The notes beneath the pieces were generated by a model. The model worked only from the letters and a program-made list of their open reading frames with translations, did not search any database and was not told the origin of the DNA. A DNA stretch of 60,795 bases, taken from assembly GCA_947474435.1 (NCBI GenBank), contig CANJII010000021.1, forward strand, positions 1-60,795, given 5' to 3'. The translations under genes and the position numbers were made by a program. Of this stretch, positions 37,324 to 45,963 are shown piece by piece (the first letter of the stretch is position 1; every line of letters starts with the position of its first letter). Source of the stretch: Chitinophagaceae bacterium. GTDB lineage: Bacteria > Bacteroidota > Bacteroidia > Chitinophagales > UBA10324.

Positions 37324-38577
37324 TCATCCCATCAATATCCCCGCAATAGTTGCTGATAAATAAGAGGCCAGAGTTCCGCAGAGCAATGCGCGCATTCCTA
37401 ATTTTGCTAAATCAGTTCTGCGTTCGGGAGCCAAAGCGCCAATGCCGCCAATCTGCATTCCAACAGAACTGAAATTGGCGAAACCACAAATGGCAAAACT
37501 CACAATCATCAATGCTTTCGGACTCAATGTTTCTGAAACACCGTGAGTGAGATTAAAGAACGCAACAAATTCGTTAATGGTAATTTTTGTTCCCATCAGT
37601 GTGGCAACTGCGCTTACATCTTTTGAAGGTACACCCATTGCCCAAGCCATCGGATAAAATAATTTTCCGAAAATCCAATCGAGTGATAGAACAAAATCCA
37701 TGTGCGTCCACACACCTACTTTTCCTAAAATAAAATCAAGCATAGCAATCACTGCTACGAAACCAATAATCATAGCAATTACATTCATTGCAATTTTAAA
37801 TCCGTCGCCGGCACCGTGTGATATAGCATCAATCACATTGCTGTAGGGCGATTTAACTTCCAGTTTCACTTTGCCCATTGTCTGACTTTCTTCTGTTTCG
37901 GGCCACACAATTTTCGAAATCACCAATGCACCGGGAGCTGCCATTAAACTTGCAGTTAATAAATATTCCGGACTCGCACCGAAGTTCACATACACAATTA
38001 ATATTCCACCGGCAATGCACGCCAGACTTCCACTCATGCTCGCAAGCAGTTCGCTCATCGTCATTCCTTTTAAGTACGGTTGAATCATTACCTGCGCTTC
38101 CACCTGCCCCACAAAAGCGCTCGCCACATTACTCAAGGCTTCAGCACCGCTCACCCTCATTACCCAGTTCATGGCAAATGCAATTACAGAAACTATTTTT
38201 TGCATGATGCCGAAATGATAAAAGATAGCTACCAGCGCGCACACCAAAATTATGGTGGCTGTTACACTGAACCCGAATATGAACATGTGTTCAGCACCGT
38301 AAGGCGAAGAGCCGCCCGCATGATTGTCTACCATAATGCCACCGTAAACAAACGAAGCGCCCTGCTTGGCAAATTGTTCAATGTGCCCGATTTGATTGCC
38401 AATCCATTTAAAAAAATTGGTAACAGGTGTAACTTTTAAAACTAAAAAAGCAATCGTTATCTGCAATAAGATTCCACTAATAACAAGCCGGTAATTAATC
38501 CGTCGCTTGTTGTTCGATGCCAGAAAGGCAATACCGAGAATTAAAATAATTCCAATCAATCCCTGAAATCTTTCCAT
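37324..38577 (-). CDS. Concentrative nucleoside transporter (NupC/CNT family)
   Basis: A 417-residue inner-membrane symporter. Family marks are GFVYGGIM and FGFSVTATIILVCALVAIFYHFG, then SGAEALSNVASAFVGQVEA (substrate site, about 142-160), GGILIVYVNFG and ISFAICGFANFSSVGMQIGG (about 378-397). It imports nucleosides with sodium or protons. Length is normal. It ends close to a short intergenic stretch with imperfect ACTG-rich repeats and no gene. Confidence 0.93.
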   Translation of the reverse strand: MERFQGLIGIILILGIAFLASNNKRRINYRLVISGILLQITIAFLVLKVTPVTNFFKWIGNQIGHIEQFAKQGASFVYGGIMVDNHAGGSSPYGAEHMFIFGFSVTATIILVCALVAIFYHFGIMQKIVSVIAFAMNWVMRVSGAEALSNVASAFVGQVEAQVMIQPYLKGMTMSELLASMSGSLACIAGGILIVYVNFGASPEYLLTASLMAAPGALVISKIVWPETEESQTMGKVKLEVKSPYSNVIDAISHGAGDGFKIAMNVIAMIIGFVAVIAMLDFILGKVGVWTHMDFVLSLDWIFGKLFYPMAWAMGVPSKDVSAVATLMGTKITINEFVAFFNLTHGVSETLSPKALMIVSFAICGFANFSSVGMQIGGIGALAPERRTDLAKLGMRALLCGTLASYLSATIAGILMG

Positions 38578-38653
38578 ACTGATTTTCTTTTCGCTAAAGA
38601 TGAAGAAGAATATTTAATCTCCAACTCTGAACTATTAACTAAAAATTTTGAAT

Positions 38654-39724
38654 CTATTTTACCCAATCAGTCACGAAAATATTTGTATCGTGTCCGCCGC
38701 CGTTGTGGCGGTTGCTGCAGAAAACCAATTTCTTTCCATCGGGTGAAAACATGGCGAAAGCATCGAAGGTGTTGGAATAAGAAATTTTTTCTAAACCGGT
38801 TCCATCAACATTGATGATATATAAATTGAAAGGAAAACCTTTAGCATGTTCGTAGTTACTTGAGAAAATAATTTTCTTTCCATCGGGTGTAAAACTCGGC
38901 GCCCAGTTTGCGCCCGGCATATCAGTTACTTGGTGAACATCAGAACCATCAGCATTCGCGATAAATACCTCCATTTTAGATGGAGCTACTAAACCTTGTG
39001 AAAGCAACGATTTATATTCTTCCACCTCGGCTTCAGAAGTTGGTCGCGATGCACGCCACACAATTTTTTTTCCGTCCGGTGAAAACCATGCACCACCATC
39101 GTAACCAAGTGTGTTGGTGATTTGTTTTACATCTGAGCCATCAAGATTCATGGTGTATAATTCCAAATCACCACAGCGGTCGCTGGTAAAAACCATTCGG
39201 TCGCCCTTCGGAGAAATGGTTGCCTCTGCATCGTAAAAATTATTTGAAGTCAGTTGCTTGCGGATGTTTCCTTTTAAATCAGTGGAATAAATTTCAAATG
39301 TGTTGTAAACGGGCCACACATATTTTTTCAATTTAACTTTATCGGGTGTTGGCGGGCACGAATCAGCATTTGCATGCGTGCTTGCAAAAAGCATCAACGA
39401 ATCTCCGGGAAGAAAATAAGCGCAGGTGGTTCTTCCTTTTCCGGTACTAACCATATGTGAATTAAATTTTTTCTTTCCCGATGGAACCGTTCCAACAAAA
39501 ATCTGGTCGCACATAATATCCTTGTGATTGGTGAACTGATAAACCAGTTTCCTTCCGTCGAAACTCCAGTAAGCCTCTGCATTGTCGCCACCAAAAGTTA
39601 ATTGCTTCACATTTTTAAAATGTTTTTCACCTGCGAAAATCAGTGAATCAGACGATGCAGTTGATTGGGCAAAAAGATTATTCGAAAGAATAATAAAAAG
39701 AAATGGTAACAGGGAATTTTTCAT
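38654..39724 (-). CDS. TolB-like beta-propeller exported protein
   Basis: I use the ATG at 39724 (MKNSLLPFLFIILS), giving 356 residues with a Sec signal peptide; a TTG four codons before is less likely. The mature part has at least five WD40-like/TolB propeller units, each with the F-S-P-D-G-K-K turn (AWFSPDGKKIVWRASR; SFTPDGKKIIFSSNY; MFSPDGKKLVFCSNRHNGGG). Such propellers are often binding platforms. No Tol-Pal genes are near, so it is not the canonical TolB. Confidence 0.86.
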   Translation of the reverse strand: MKNSLLPFLFIILSNNLFAQSTASSDSLIFAGEKHFKNVKQLTFGGDNAEAYWSFDGRKLVYQFTNHKDIMCDQIFVGTVPSGKKKFNSHMVSTGKGRTTCAYFLPGDSLMLFASTHANADSCPPTPDKVKLKKYVWPVYNTFEIYSTDLKGNIRKQLTSNNFYDAEATISPKGDRMVFTSDRCGDLELYTMNLDGSDVKQITNTLGYDGGAWFSPDGKKIVWRASRPTSEAEVEEYKSLLSQGLVAPSKMEVFIANADGSDVHQVTDMPGANWAPSFTPDGKKIIFSSNYEHAKGFPFNLYIINVDGTGLEKISYSNTFDAFAMFSPDGKKLVFCSNRHNGGGHDTNIFVTDWVK

Positions 39725-39890
39725 ACGGGGCGGCAAACTTAACAGAAATTAGAAATTCTAAAAACTGATTTATGTTATTTGATTATTTCAAAATAAATAA
39801 ATGTAATTTTTCCGAAATGAATTGTTGTGCACTTTAATTTCCCGCACACAATATTTTATCTTTTAATTCGATATTCACCTAAACTATTTC

Positions 39891-40625
39891 ATGAAATTAA
39901 AATCGCTTTTTGTTTTACTGATTTTTTCCATTCAATCATTCAGTTGTAAAAAAGATAAGCCACTACCGGATATTGCCAATGGATTGGTTGCCTTTTTTCC
40001 ATTAAATGGAGTCGCATATGATTCGGTAAATAATGCTTATGGAATTATTCATTCAGTCACATCAACCAAGAACCGTAACAACATAAATGGAATGGCAATG
40101 AATTTTTCGCGTACCGATTCTTCGTTCATCAATTTTAATGACCATATAAATTATTCGCTCATTTCAAAAGTGTTCACCATTAATTGCTGGGTAAATCCGA
40201 TTGATTCTATTGAAACCGGCGCTGTATTGAGTAAGCGAAATCCGGGTGGCCCGTTTGAATACAGTTTGGATAATCATTTCAGTCATTCAGTTTTCAATTT
40301 CGATAACTGGCCTTATGATGGAAACGGAAGTGTGTATGGCATTGACCCGCTCAAAGCATCATCAACTTTAAAATTAAATGAGTGGCATATGATAACTTAT
40401 GTAGCTGATGGTTCTTCATTAAAAGTTTATACTGATGGAATTCTGCAAACAGGAATTGATAATTACAATGCAGGAAAAGATTTTAACGACACCGATGCAC
40501 CGTTCATGATAGGAGTTGGCGGACCGTGGGGAGTAAATTTTTATTTCAATGGTGCTATTGATGATGTGAAAATTTACAATCGCGTTTTATCAGAAGAGCA
40601 AGTGAAATATTTAATGCAGAAATAA
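39891..40625 (+). CDS. LamG-domain lipoprotein
   Basis: A 244-residue lipoprotein with lipobox cysteine at residue 19 (SFSC) followed by KKDKPLPDI. Residues about 30-240 form one concanavalin/LamG-like domain: NGLVAFFPLNGVAYDSVNN, NINGMAMNFSRTDSSFINF, LNEWHMITYVADGSSLKVY and the terminal GAIDDVKIYNRVLSEEQV, the classic LamG end. It is a probable surface carbohydrate- or protein-binding module. Confidence 0.87.
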   Translation: MKLKSLFVLLIFSIQSFSCKKDKPLPDIANGLVAFFPLNGVAYDSVNNAYGIIHSVTSTKNRNNINGMAMNFSRTDSSFINFNDHINYSLISKVFTINCWVNPIDSIETGAVLSKRNPGGPFEYSLDNHFSHSVFNFDNWPYDGNGSVYGIDPLKASSTLKLNEWHMITYVADGSSLKVYTDGILQTGIDNYNAGKDFNDTDAPFMIGVGGPWGVNFYFNGAIDDVKIYNRVLSEEQVKYLMQK

Positions 40626-40708
40626 TTTTTATTCTATTTGAAGTTTTTCGTTAGTAAATAATAATCTTCAACCCAAACATCGAAATTGAATTATTTACTT
40701 TTGTCGAG

Positions 40709-41785
40709 ATGTTAAAACACATTTCAATTTTTCTTTTCATCGCAGTTGGAATTTTTTCCTCCATTCATTTTTCTTCATGCAGTTGCAATCATACTGTTGA
40801 CCCGCACGAAGACAGTTTAACTGCAGTGGTTCAAGGCAACCGCCAATTAATGGACTTAACGGTTCAGATAAGTGATGACCCGAAGAATTCAGATTTATAT
40901 TATCAGCGCAGTAAAGCGTTTGTGCAGATTGATAGTCTTCGGTTTGCTTATGATGATATTGAAAAGGCCATTGAGCTGGATTCAACCAATGTGAAGTATC
41001 ATTTCCTGTTGACCGATATTTTTTTACAAGGCAGTTATGCCGATGGAGCCATTGGCGAATTACAAACCATTATAAAATTGCACCCCGATAATTTTATTGC
41101 GCGAGCCAAGCTGGCGAAAGTTTATCTCTTCGTAAAGGATCATCAGAGTTCATTGGCGCAGATTGAAGAGTTATTGAAATCAAATGAAAACAATCCGGAT
41201 GCTTATTTTTTAATGGGAATGAATTACAAAGAACTAAAAGATACCACTCGTGCCATTGCTGCTTTTCAAAAATGTGTGCAGTACAAACAGGATTTTTATG
41301 ATGCGTTTATGCAATTGGGTTTATTGAATTCAGCGCAAAATAAAAAGCTGGCTCCTTCATATTTCGATAATGCTATTCGCTTAGACAGTAGTAAAACTGA
41401 AGCGTGGTATGCAAAAGCAAAATATTATCAGGACCAGGCGGATGCTGCGGATAAAAAGAAAAACAATATAGAAGCAAAAACCAATTATGAAGCAGCAAAA
41501 AAAACATATCGTGAATTGATAGTTAAAAATCCGCAGTACGAGTTTGCTTATTTTAATCTCGGCTTTATTTATTTGCAACAGGATTCAATTGATAAAGCAT
41601 TGCGTCATTTTGATTTGGCAACAAAAGTTTCTCCGCAATATGCAGAAGCATATTACTACAGAGGTTTGTGCGAATTAATGAAAGGTCAAAAAGAACAAGC
41701 TGAAGTTGATTTTCAACAAACATTAAATCTGAAACCTGATTACTCAGCTGCGCAGGATGAATTGGATAAGTTGAATATGAAATAA
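40709..41785 (+). CDS. TPR-repeat lipoprotein
   Basis: A 358-residue protein with a signal segment ending in HFSSC (lipid cysteine near 24) and then about seven tetratricopeptide repeats. Examples: DLYYQRSKAFVQIDSLRFAY, PDAYFLMGMNYKELKDTTRA, FAYFNLGFIYLQQDSIDKA and AEAYYYRGLCELMKGQKEQA. TPR arrays bind partner proteins; no specific one can be named. It stands alone upstream of thrS. Confidence 0.88.
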   Translation: MLKHISIFLFIAVGIFSSIHFSSCSCNHTVDPHEDSLTAVVQGNRQLMDLTVQISDDPKNSDLYYQRSKAFVQIDSLRFAYDDIEKAIELDSTNVKYHFLLTDIFLQGSYADGAIGELQTIIKLHPDNFIARAKLAKVYLFVKDHQSSLAQIEELLKSNENNPDAYFLMGMNYKELKDTTRAIAAFQKCVQYKQDFYDAFMQLGLLNSAQNKKLAPSYFDNAIRLDSSKTEAWYAKAKYYQDQADAADKKKNNIEAKTNYEAAKKTYRELIVKNPQYEFAYFNLGFIYLQQDSIDKALRHFDLATKVSPQYAEAYYYRGLCELMKGQKEQAEVDFQQTLNLKPDYSAAQDELDKLNMK

Positions 41786-41939
41786 TTCTAAATGATTAGA
41801 AGGTCTCGCAATTTTTAATTTTGAAGAATCACTATGAACACCTCTGATAATTTTATTTCATTTTGATGAAAAGAATATTGTTGAATCTTCTCACTCAAAA
41901 TATTTTATTTGCACCCCAAAATCTGACTGACAAACACTG

Positions 41940-43868
41940 ATGATAAAAATTACATTTCCCGATGGAGCGCAACGGGAGTATCCGAAAGGAACAAGCGCTT
42001 TAGATATTGCAAAAAGTATCAGCGAAGGATTGGCCCGCCGCATATTAGCTGCGAAAGTCAACGATGAAGTGCGCGATTTACTTCGACCGATTAATGAAGA
42101 TGCAACACTGAATTTTTTAGCCTGGGACGATAAAGAAGGCAAGAGCACCTTCTGGCACAGCAGCGCACACTTGTTTGCCGAAGCATTGGAGTCCATGTTT
42201 CCGGGGGCTAAATTCGGAATTGGTCCTGCCATTGACAATGGATTTTATTACGATGTTGATTTAGGTGGAACAGCATTAACACACGAAGACCTCATTGTGC
42301 TGGAGAAAAAAATGAGCGAACTCGCAGCGAATAATTCCACATACAATCGAACTGAAGTTTCAAAATCCGATGCACTTAAATATTTTACCGAGAAAGGTGA
42401 TGAGTACAAATTGGAGCTCATCAGCAATTTGAATGATGGTGAAATAACTTTTTATCAGCAGGGAAATTTTACCGACCTGTGTCGTGGTCCGCACTTACCG
42501 AATACATCTTTCATCAAAGCAATTAAGTTAACAAACATTGCAGGTGCATACTGGCGCGGCGATTCCAACAACAAGCAAATGACGCGCGTTTATGGAATCA
42601 CTTTTCCAAAACAAAAAGAATTAGATGAGTACCTCGCCATGGTCGAAGAAGCACGAAAGCGCGACCACCGAAAGATTGGAAAAGAGATGGAGATATTCAC
42701 TTTTGACGATGACATTGGGCAAGGTTTACCACTATGGATGCCAAATGGCGGAGCTATGATTGAAGAGTTGGAAAAATTAGCAAAGACCACCGAATTCCGT
42801 GGCGGATATTCCCGTGTGAAATCTCCGCACATCGCCAAAGAAAATTTATATCTCACTTCAGGTCACTTGCCATACTATGCTGAAAGCATGTTTCCTCCAA
42901 TGGAAATTGAAGGAACAAAATATTATCTGAAGGCGATGAACTGTCCGCATCACCACAAAATATTTTCTGCTTCACCCAAAAGTTATAAAGATTTACCCAT
43001 CCGTTTTGCTGAGTACGGAACCTGTTATCGCTACGAACAATCCGGTGAATTATTCGGACTCATGCGTGTGCGAAGTATGAACATGAACGATGCACATATT
43101 TATTGTACTGAAGAACAATTTGAACAAGAATTTCGCGCAGTGAATGAAATGTATCTGAAGTATTTTAAAATTTTCGGTATTGATAAATACATCATGCGCT
43201 TCAGCACACACGACCCGGCAAAGCGCGGAAAAAAATATTTAGACATGCCTGAGTTGTGGAAGAAAACCGAAGACATGGTTCGCCGCGTTTTAATTTCTTC
43301 CGACATTCCGTACATCGAAGTGAGTGACGAAGCAGCTTTCTACGGGCCAAAAATTGATGTGCAGATTTACAGTGCCATCGGTCGTGAGTTTACACTTGCT
43401 ACCAACCAGGTTGACTTCGGACAACCCGCACGATTCGGTTTAACATTTCAGAATAAACACAACCAACCCGAAACACCAATCTGTATTCACCGCGCACCAC
43501 TTGGAACACACGAGCGCTTCATTGGATTTTTGATTGAACACTATGCCGGAAAATTTCCGATGTGGCTTTCACCTTTGCAGGTAACTGTACTTCCTGTGGG
43601 AGAAAAATTTATTCCGTATGCAGAAATCGTGAAAGAGAAATTAAAAAATGCTGATATTCGCGTCACTGTTGATGAGCGCAATGAGAAGATAGGAAAAAAA
43701 ATACGCGATGCTGAAATAAAGAAAGTACCTTGCATGCTTGTAGTTGGCGAAAAAGAAGAAGCCAACCACCAAATTAGTTTCAGAAAACAAGGCGCAGGCG
43801 ATCAGGGAATCATGGGCATCGACCAGTTCATTTCGTTTGCAAAAGAAGAAATAGAAAATTACCGTTAA
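41940..43868 (+). CDS. thrS: Threonyl-tRNA synthetase
   Basis: Class II synthetase charging tRNA-Thr. The 642 residues contain the N-terminal TGS domain (about 1-62), the editing domain (WHSSAHLFAEALE with its catalytic histidines, about 70-220), the class II core with the zinc ligands (AMNCPHH and following), and the C-terminal anticodon-binding domain (SPLQVTVLPVGEKF onwards). Length is standard. infC starts 17 bases after its stop, so they form one unit. Two of the cognate tRNA-Thr genes lie in the tuf cluster. Confidence 0.97.
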   Translation: MIKITFPDGAQREYPKGTSALDIAKSISEGLARRILAAKVNDEVRDLLRPINEDATLNFLAWDDKEGKSTFWHSSAHLFAEALESMFPGAKFGIGPAIDNGFYYDVDLGGTALTHEDLIVLEKKMSELAANNSTYNRTEVSKSDALKYFTEKGDEYKLELISNLNDGEITFYQQGNFTDLCRGPHLPNTSFIKAIKLTNIAGAYWRGDSNNKQMTRVYGITFPKQKELDEYLAMVEEARKRDHRKIGKEMEIFTFDDDIGQGLPLWMPNGGAMIEELEKLAKTTEFRGGYSRVKSPHIAKENLYLTSGHLPYYAESMFPPMEIEGTKYYLKAMNCPHHHKIFSASPKSYKDLPIRFAEYGTCYRYEQSGELFGLMRVRSMNMNDAHIYCTEEQFEQEFRAVNEMYLKYFKIFGIDKYIMRFSTHDPAKRGKKYLDMPELWKKTEDMVRRVLISSDIPYIEVSDEAAFYGPKIDVQIYSAIGREFTLATNQVDFGQPARFGLTFQNKHNQPETPICIHRAPLGTHERFIGFLIEHYAGKFPMWLSPLQVTVLPVGEKFIPYAEIVKEKLKNADIRVTVDERNEKIGKKIRDAEIKKVPCMLVVGEKEEANHQISFRKQGAGDQGIMGIDQFISFAKEEIENYR

Positions 43869-43885
43869 ACCTAAAATCAAATACC

Positions 43886-44449
43886 ATAGCACAGCCCTAC
43901 TACCGTCCTCAGCCGTTCCAGAGAAAGAAAGCCAGAGAACATCGTATCAACGAAGAAATCACCGCACAAAAAGTCAGAGTCAGCGGCGAAAATATTGAAG
44001 CAGGTGTATACGACACCCGCGATGCCATTAAGATGGCCAAAGATTTAGAAATAGATCTGGTTGAAATTACACCCGGTGCTGATCCTCCCGTTTGCCGCAT
44101 CATTGATTACAGCAAGTTTCTGTATGAGAAGAAGCGTAAGGAAAAGGAAATGAAATCGAAGCAGCAGAAAAATGTGATGAAGGAAATTCGCTTCACACCA
44201 AACACTGACGATCACGATTTCGAATTCAAAACCAAGCACGCCGAAAAATTTTTAGCCGAAGGCGCAAAGGTGAAAGCCTATGTGCAGTTCCGCGGCCGCA
44301 GCATTGTATTCAAAGACCGAGGCGAATTATTATTGTTGAAATTCATTGAGCGCTTAGTGGAATCCGGTTCAGTAGAAGCCCTTCCAAAATTAGAAGGCAA
44401 CCGAATGCACATCATCATCAACCCGAAAGGCGCGAAGAAGAAAGCATAG
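43886..44449 (+). CDS. infC: Translation initiation factor IF-3 with AUA start codon
   Basis: IF-3 monitors start-codon choice on the 30S subunit. In this frame the conserved N-terminal domain (EHRINEEITAQKVRVSG, YDTRDAIKMAKDLEIDLVEI) continues far upstream of the first ATG at 44033. There is no ATG, GTG, TTG or CTG between the thrS stop and 44033. The best start is ATA at 43886, giving (M)AQPYYRPQPFQRKKARE and 187 residues, normal for IF-3. E. coli infC is known to use AUU so that IF-3 limits its own synthesis; AUA here would serve the same feedback (inference). The C-terminal domain (RFTPNTDDHDFEFKTKHAEK) is complete. The gene ends at a terminator with no rpmI-rplT behind it. Confidence 0.9.
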   Translation: MAQPYYRPQPFQRKKAREHRINEEITAQKVRVSGENIEAGVYDTRDAIKMAKDLEIDLVEITPGADPPVCRIIDYSKFLYEKKRKEKEMKSKQQKNVMKEIRFTPNTDDHDFEFKTKHAEKFLAEGAKVKAYVQFRGRSIVFKDRGELLLLKFIERLVESGSVEALPKLEGNRMHIIINPKGAKKKA

Positions 44450-44541
44450 ACGGAAAATATTGACTGGAAAAATCGATGTAATAAGTTTTTAAATACTTAT
44501 TAATCTCCGACTATATAAAAATAATTTGAATTGTTTATTTC

Positions 44542-44577
44542 AAAAGCTGATTGATTATACATTAATCAGCTTTTTTT
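44542..44577. terminator. Terminator between infC and the convergent response regulator
   Basis: Arms AAAAGCTGATT and AATCAGCTTTT with an eleven-base loop, then a T-run; A-rich on the other side, so probably active in both directions. It ends the thrS-infC unit about 90 bases after infC. Confidence 0.85.
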
Positions 44578-45004
44578 ATTCTTCAAAAAGAAAATAAGCC
44601 TTCTCTATTCCGTGTAGTGATTTCAATTTATCCGGTGTTAGCGGTTTCGTAATAAAATTAGAAATCATATAGTATGAAATTGATTTTTGTATATCAGTAA
44701 TATCAATTGAAGACGACAGCATTACTACTTTACATTTAGCAAAATCAATATCACCAATCGAAAGTAACTCTTCCAGAAATTTCCACCCATCCATTTCCGG
44801 CATGTTTATGTCCAGAAAAATCAGATCCGGCATATTTATTCTGTTTGATGAATTAACATTTTGTTTGAGGTCATTCAATGCAATAGAAGCATCAGTGTAT
44901 TTATAAACAGTATGTGCTACTTCATGCTTCAATAAAATTTTTTCATTTAAAAGATTCGTTATAGAATCATCATCAATCAGCAACACAGTTTTATAAATGC
45001 TCAT
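44576..45004 (-). CDS. Receiver-only response regulator
   Basis: A 142-residue CheY-like receiver with no output domain. I start at ATG 45004 (MSIYKTVLLIDDDS), which places the acidic pair near residue 11. An upstream in-frame ATG at 45079 would add 25 residues that overlap the kinase gene. The phospho-acceptor aspartate is in LIFLDINMPEMDGW, the conserved Ser is in VVMLSSS, and the Lys is in FITKPLTP. It follows the histidine kinase by 34 bases and is its likely partner. Confidence 0.88.
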   Translation of the reverse strand: MSIYKTVLLIDDDSITNLLNEKILLKHEVAHTVYKYTDASIALNDLKQNVNSSNRINMPDLIFLDINMPEMDGWKFLEELLSIGDIDFAKCKVVMLSSSIDITDIQKSISYYMISNFITKPLTPDKLKSLHGIEKAYFLFEE

Positions 45005-45038
45005 GAATACGGGCGATTTTAAATTTGAGAATCCTGAA

Positions 45039-45803
45039 TTAATATTTCGGAAAATATATTTTGAAAGTGGTTCCTTCATTTACTTCACTTTCAATCTGAA
45101 TATTTCCGCCAAGCGATTCAGTTTCTGCTTTCACCAAGTACAAACCGGTTCCTTTCCCTTTTACATGATCATGAAAACGATTGTATAAACCGAAAATCCG
45201 AGTACGGTATTTTTTCAAATCAATACCTAATCCATTATCCTGAATCAATAAGCATGAAAAATTTCCTTCTTCAAATGATTGAATTGTAATGACCAGTTGC
45301 CGTTCGGGTGAACGATATTTAATAGCATTTGAAATTAATTTTTGCATCAGGTGCAACACATATTCTTTCACAGTGAATACTCCGCGGGTATCAGTGAATT
45401 CAGATTTAATAATGGCATTGCTTTCCCTAATTTCTTTATTAAGAATTACACAGGTTTCATTCAATTTCTTTTTAAGGTTTACATATTTTTTTATTTCCTG
45501 TTTTGAATACACTTCCAGAATTTTATTGAGGTCATAAATTATTTCATCCAGTTTATCGGCTTCAGTCGAAACATTATCGAGCAGGTTTTGCGTGGTTTCA
45601 TTTCCATAAAACACTTCATCACTTTTAATGTGATTCATGATGCTTTTTATTTTAACAATGGGAGATCGCAGGTAATGTGATACAATTTGTGAAAACTGCA
45701 ACAACTCATTGTTATGAATTAAATCTTTGTTGGCCAATTCTTTTGATTTATGAATTTCAGCTTTGATGCTGTTGTGTTTTTTTAATTGCCCTGTACTACT
45801 CAT
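45039..45803 (-). CDS. Histidine kinase without sensory domain
   Basis: A 254-residue cytosolic kinase from the ATG at 45803 (a GTG lies one codon upstream). The H-box is FSQIVSHYLRSPIVKIKSIM near residue 40, with SHYLRSP where SHELRTP is usual; the phospho-acceptor histidine is kept. The HATPase domain has an N-box (KLISNAIKYRSPE), a G1 box (IQDNGLGIDL) and an F/G2 region (GLYNRFHDHVKGKGTGLYLV). There is no transmembrane or PAS segment, so its signal must come through another protein. It is followed by a receiver-only gene. Confidence 0.88.
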   Translation of the reverse strand: MSSTGQLKKHNSIKAEIHKSKELANKDLIHNNELLQFSQIVSHYLRSPIVKIKSIMNHIKSDEVFYGNETTQNLLDNVSTEADKLDEIIYDLNKILEVYSKQEIKKYVNLKKKLNETCVILNKEIRESNAIIKSEFTDTRGVFTVKEYVLHLMQKLISNAIKYRSPERQLVITIQSFEEGNFSCLLIQDNGLGIDLKKYRTRIFGLYNRFHDHVKGKGTGLYLVKAETESLGGNIQIESEVNEGTTFKIYFPKY

Positions 45804-45963
45804 CACAATTGGTTGGTTTGGAATTATAAACTTAACTGAACCTCCATCTTCTATCCAAGTAATACTCAGCAGAAACCATTCGGAAAAGTTTGAACAGGCA
45901 TAATCAACTGTTCAATGAGAAACGCACTTGAAAATTTGTTGGTTAATATGATTATATAATTTT

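Noticed and set aside
44033-44449. infC annotated from the first ATG
   Set aside because: This would remove about 49 residues of the conserved N-terminal domain, which are encoded in the same frame just upstream.
45005-45079. Longer start for the receiver gene
   Set aside because: The extension overlaps the kinase gene and is not receiver-like; ATG 45004 puts the receiver start where it is expected.
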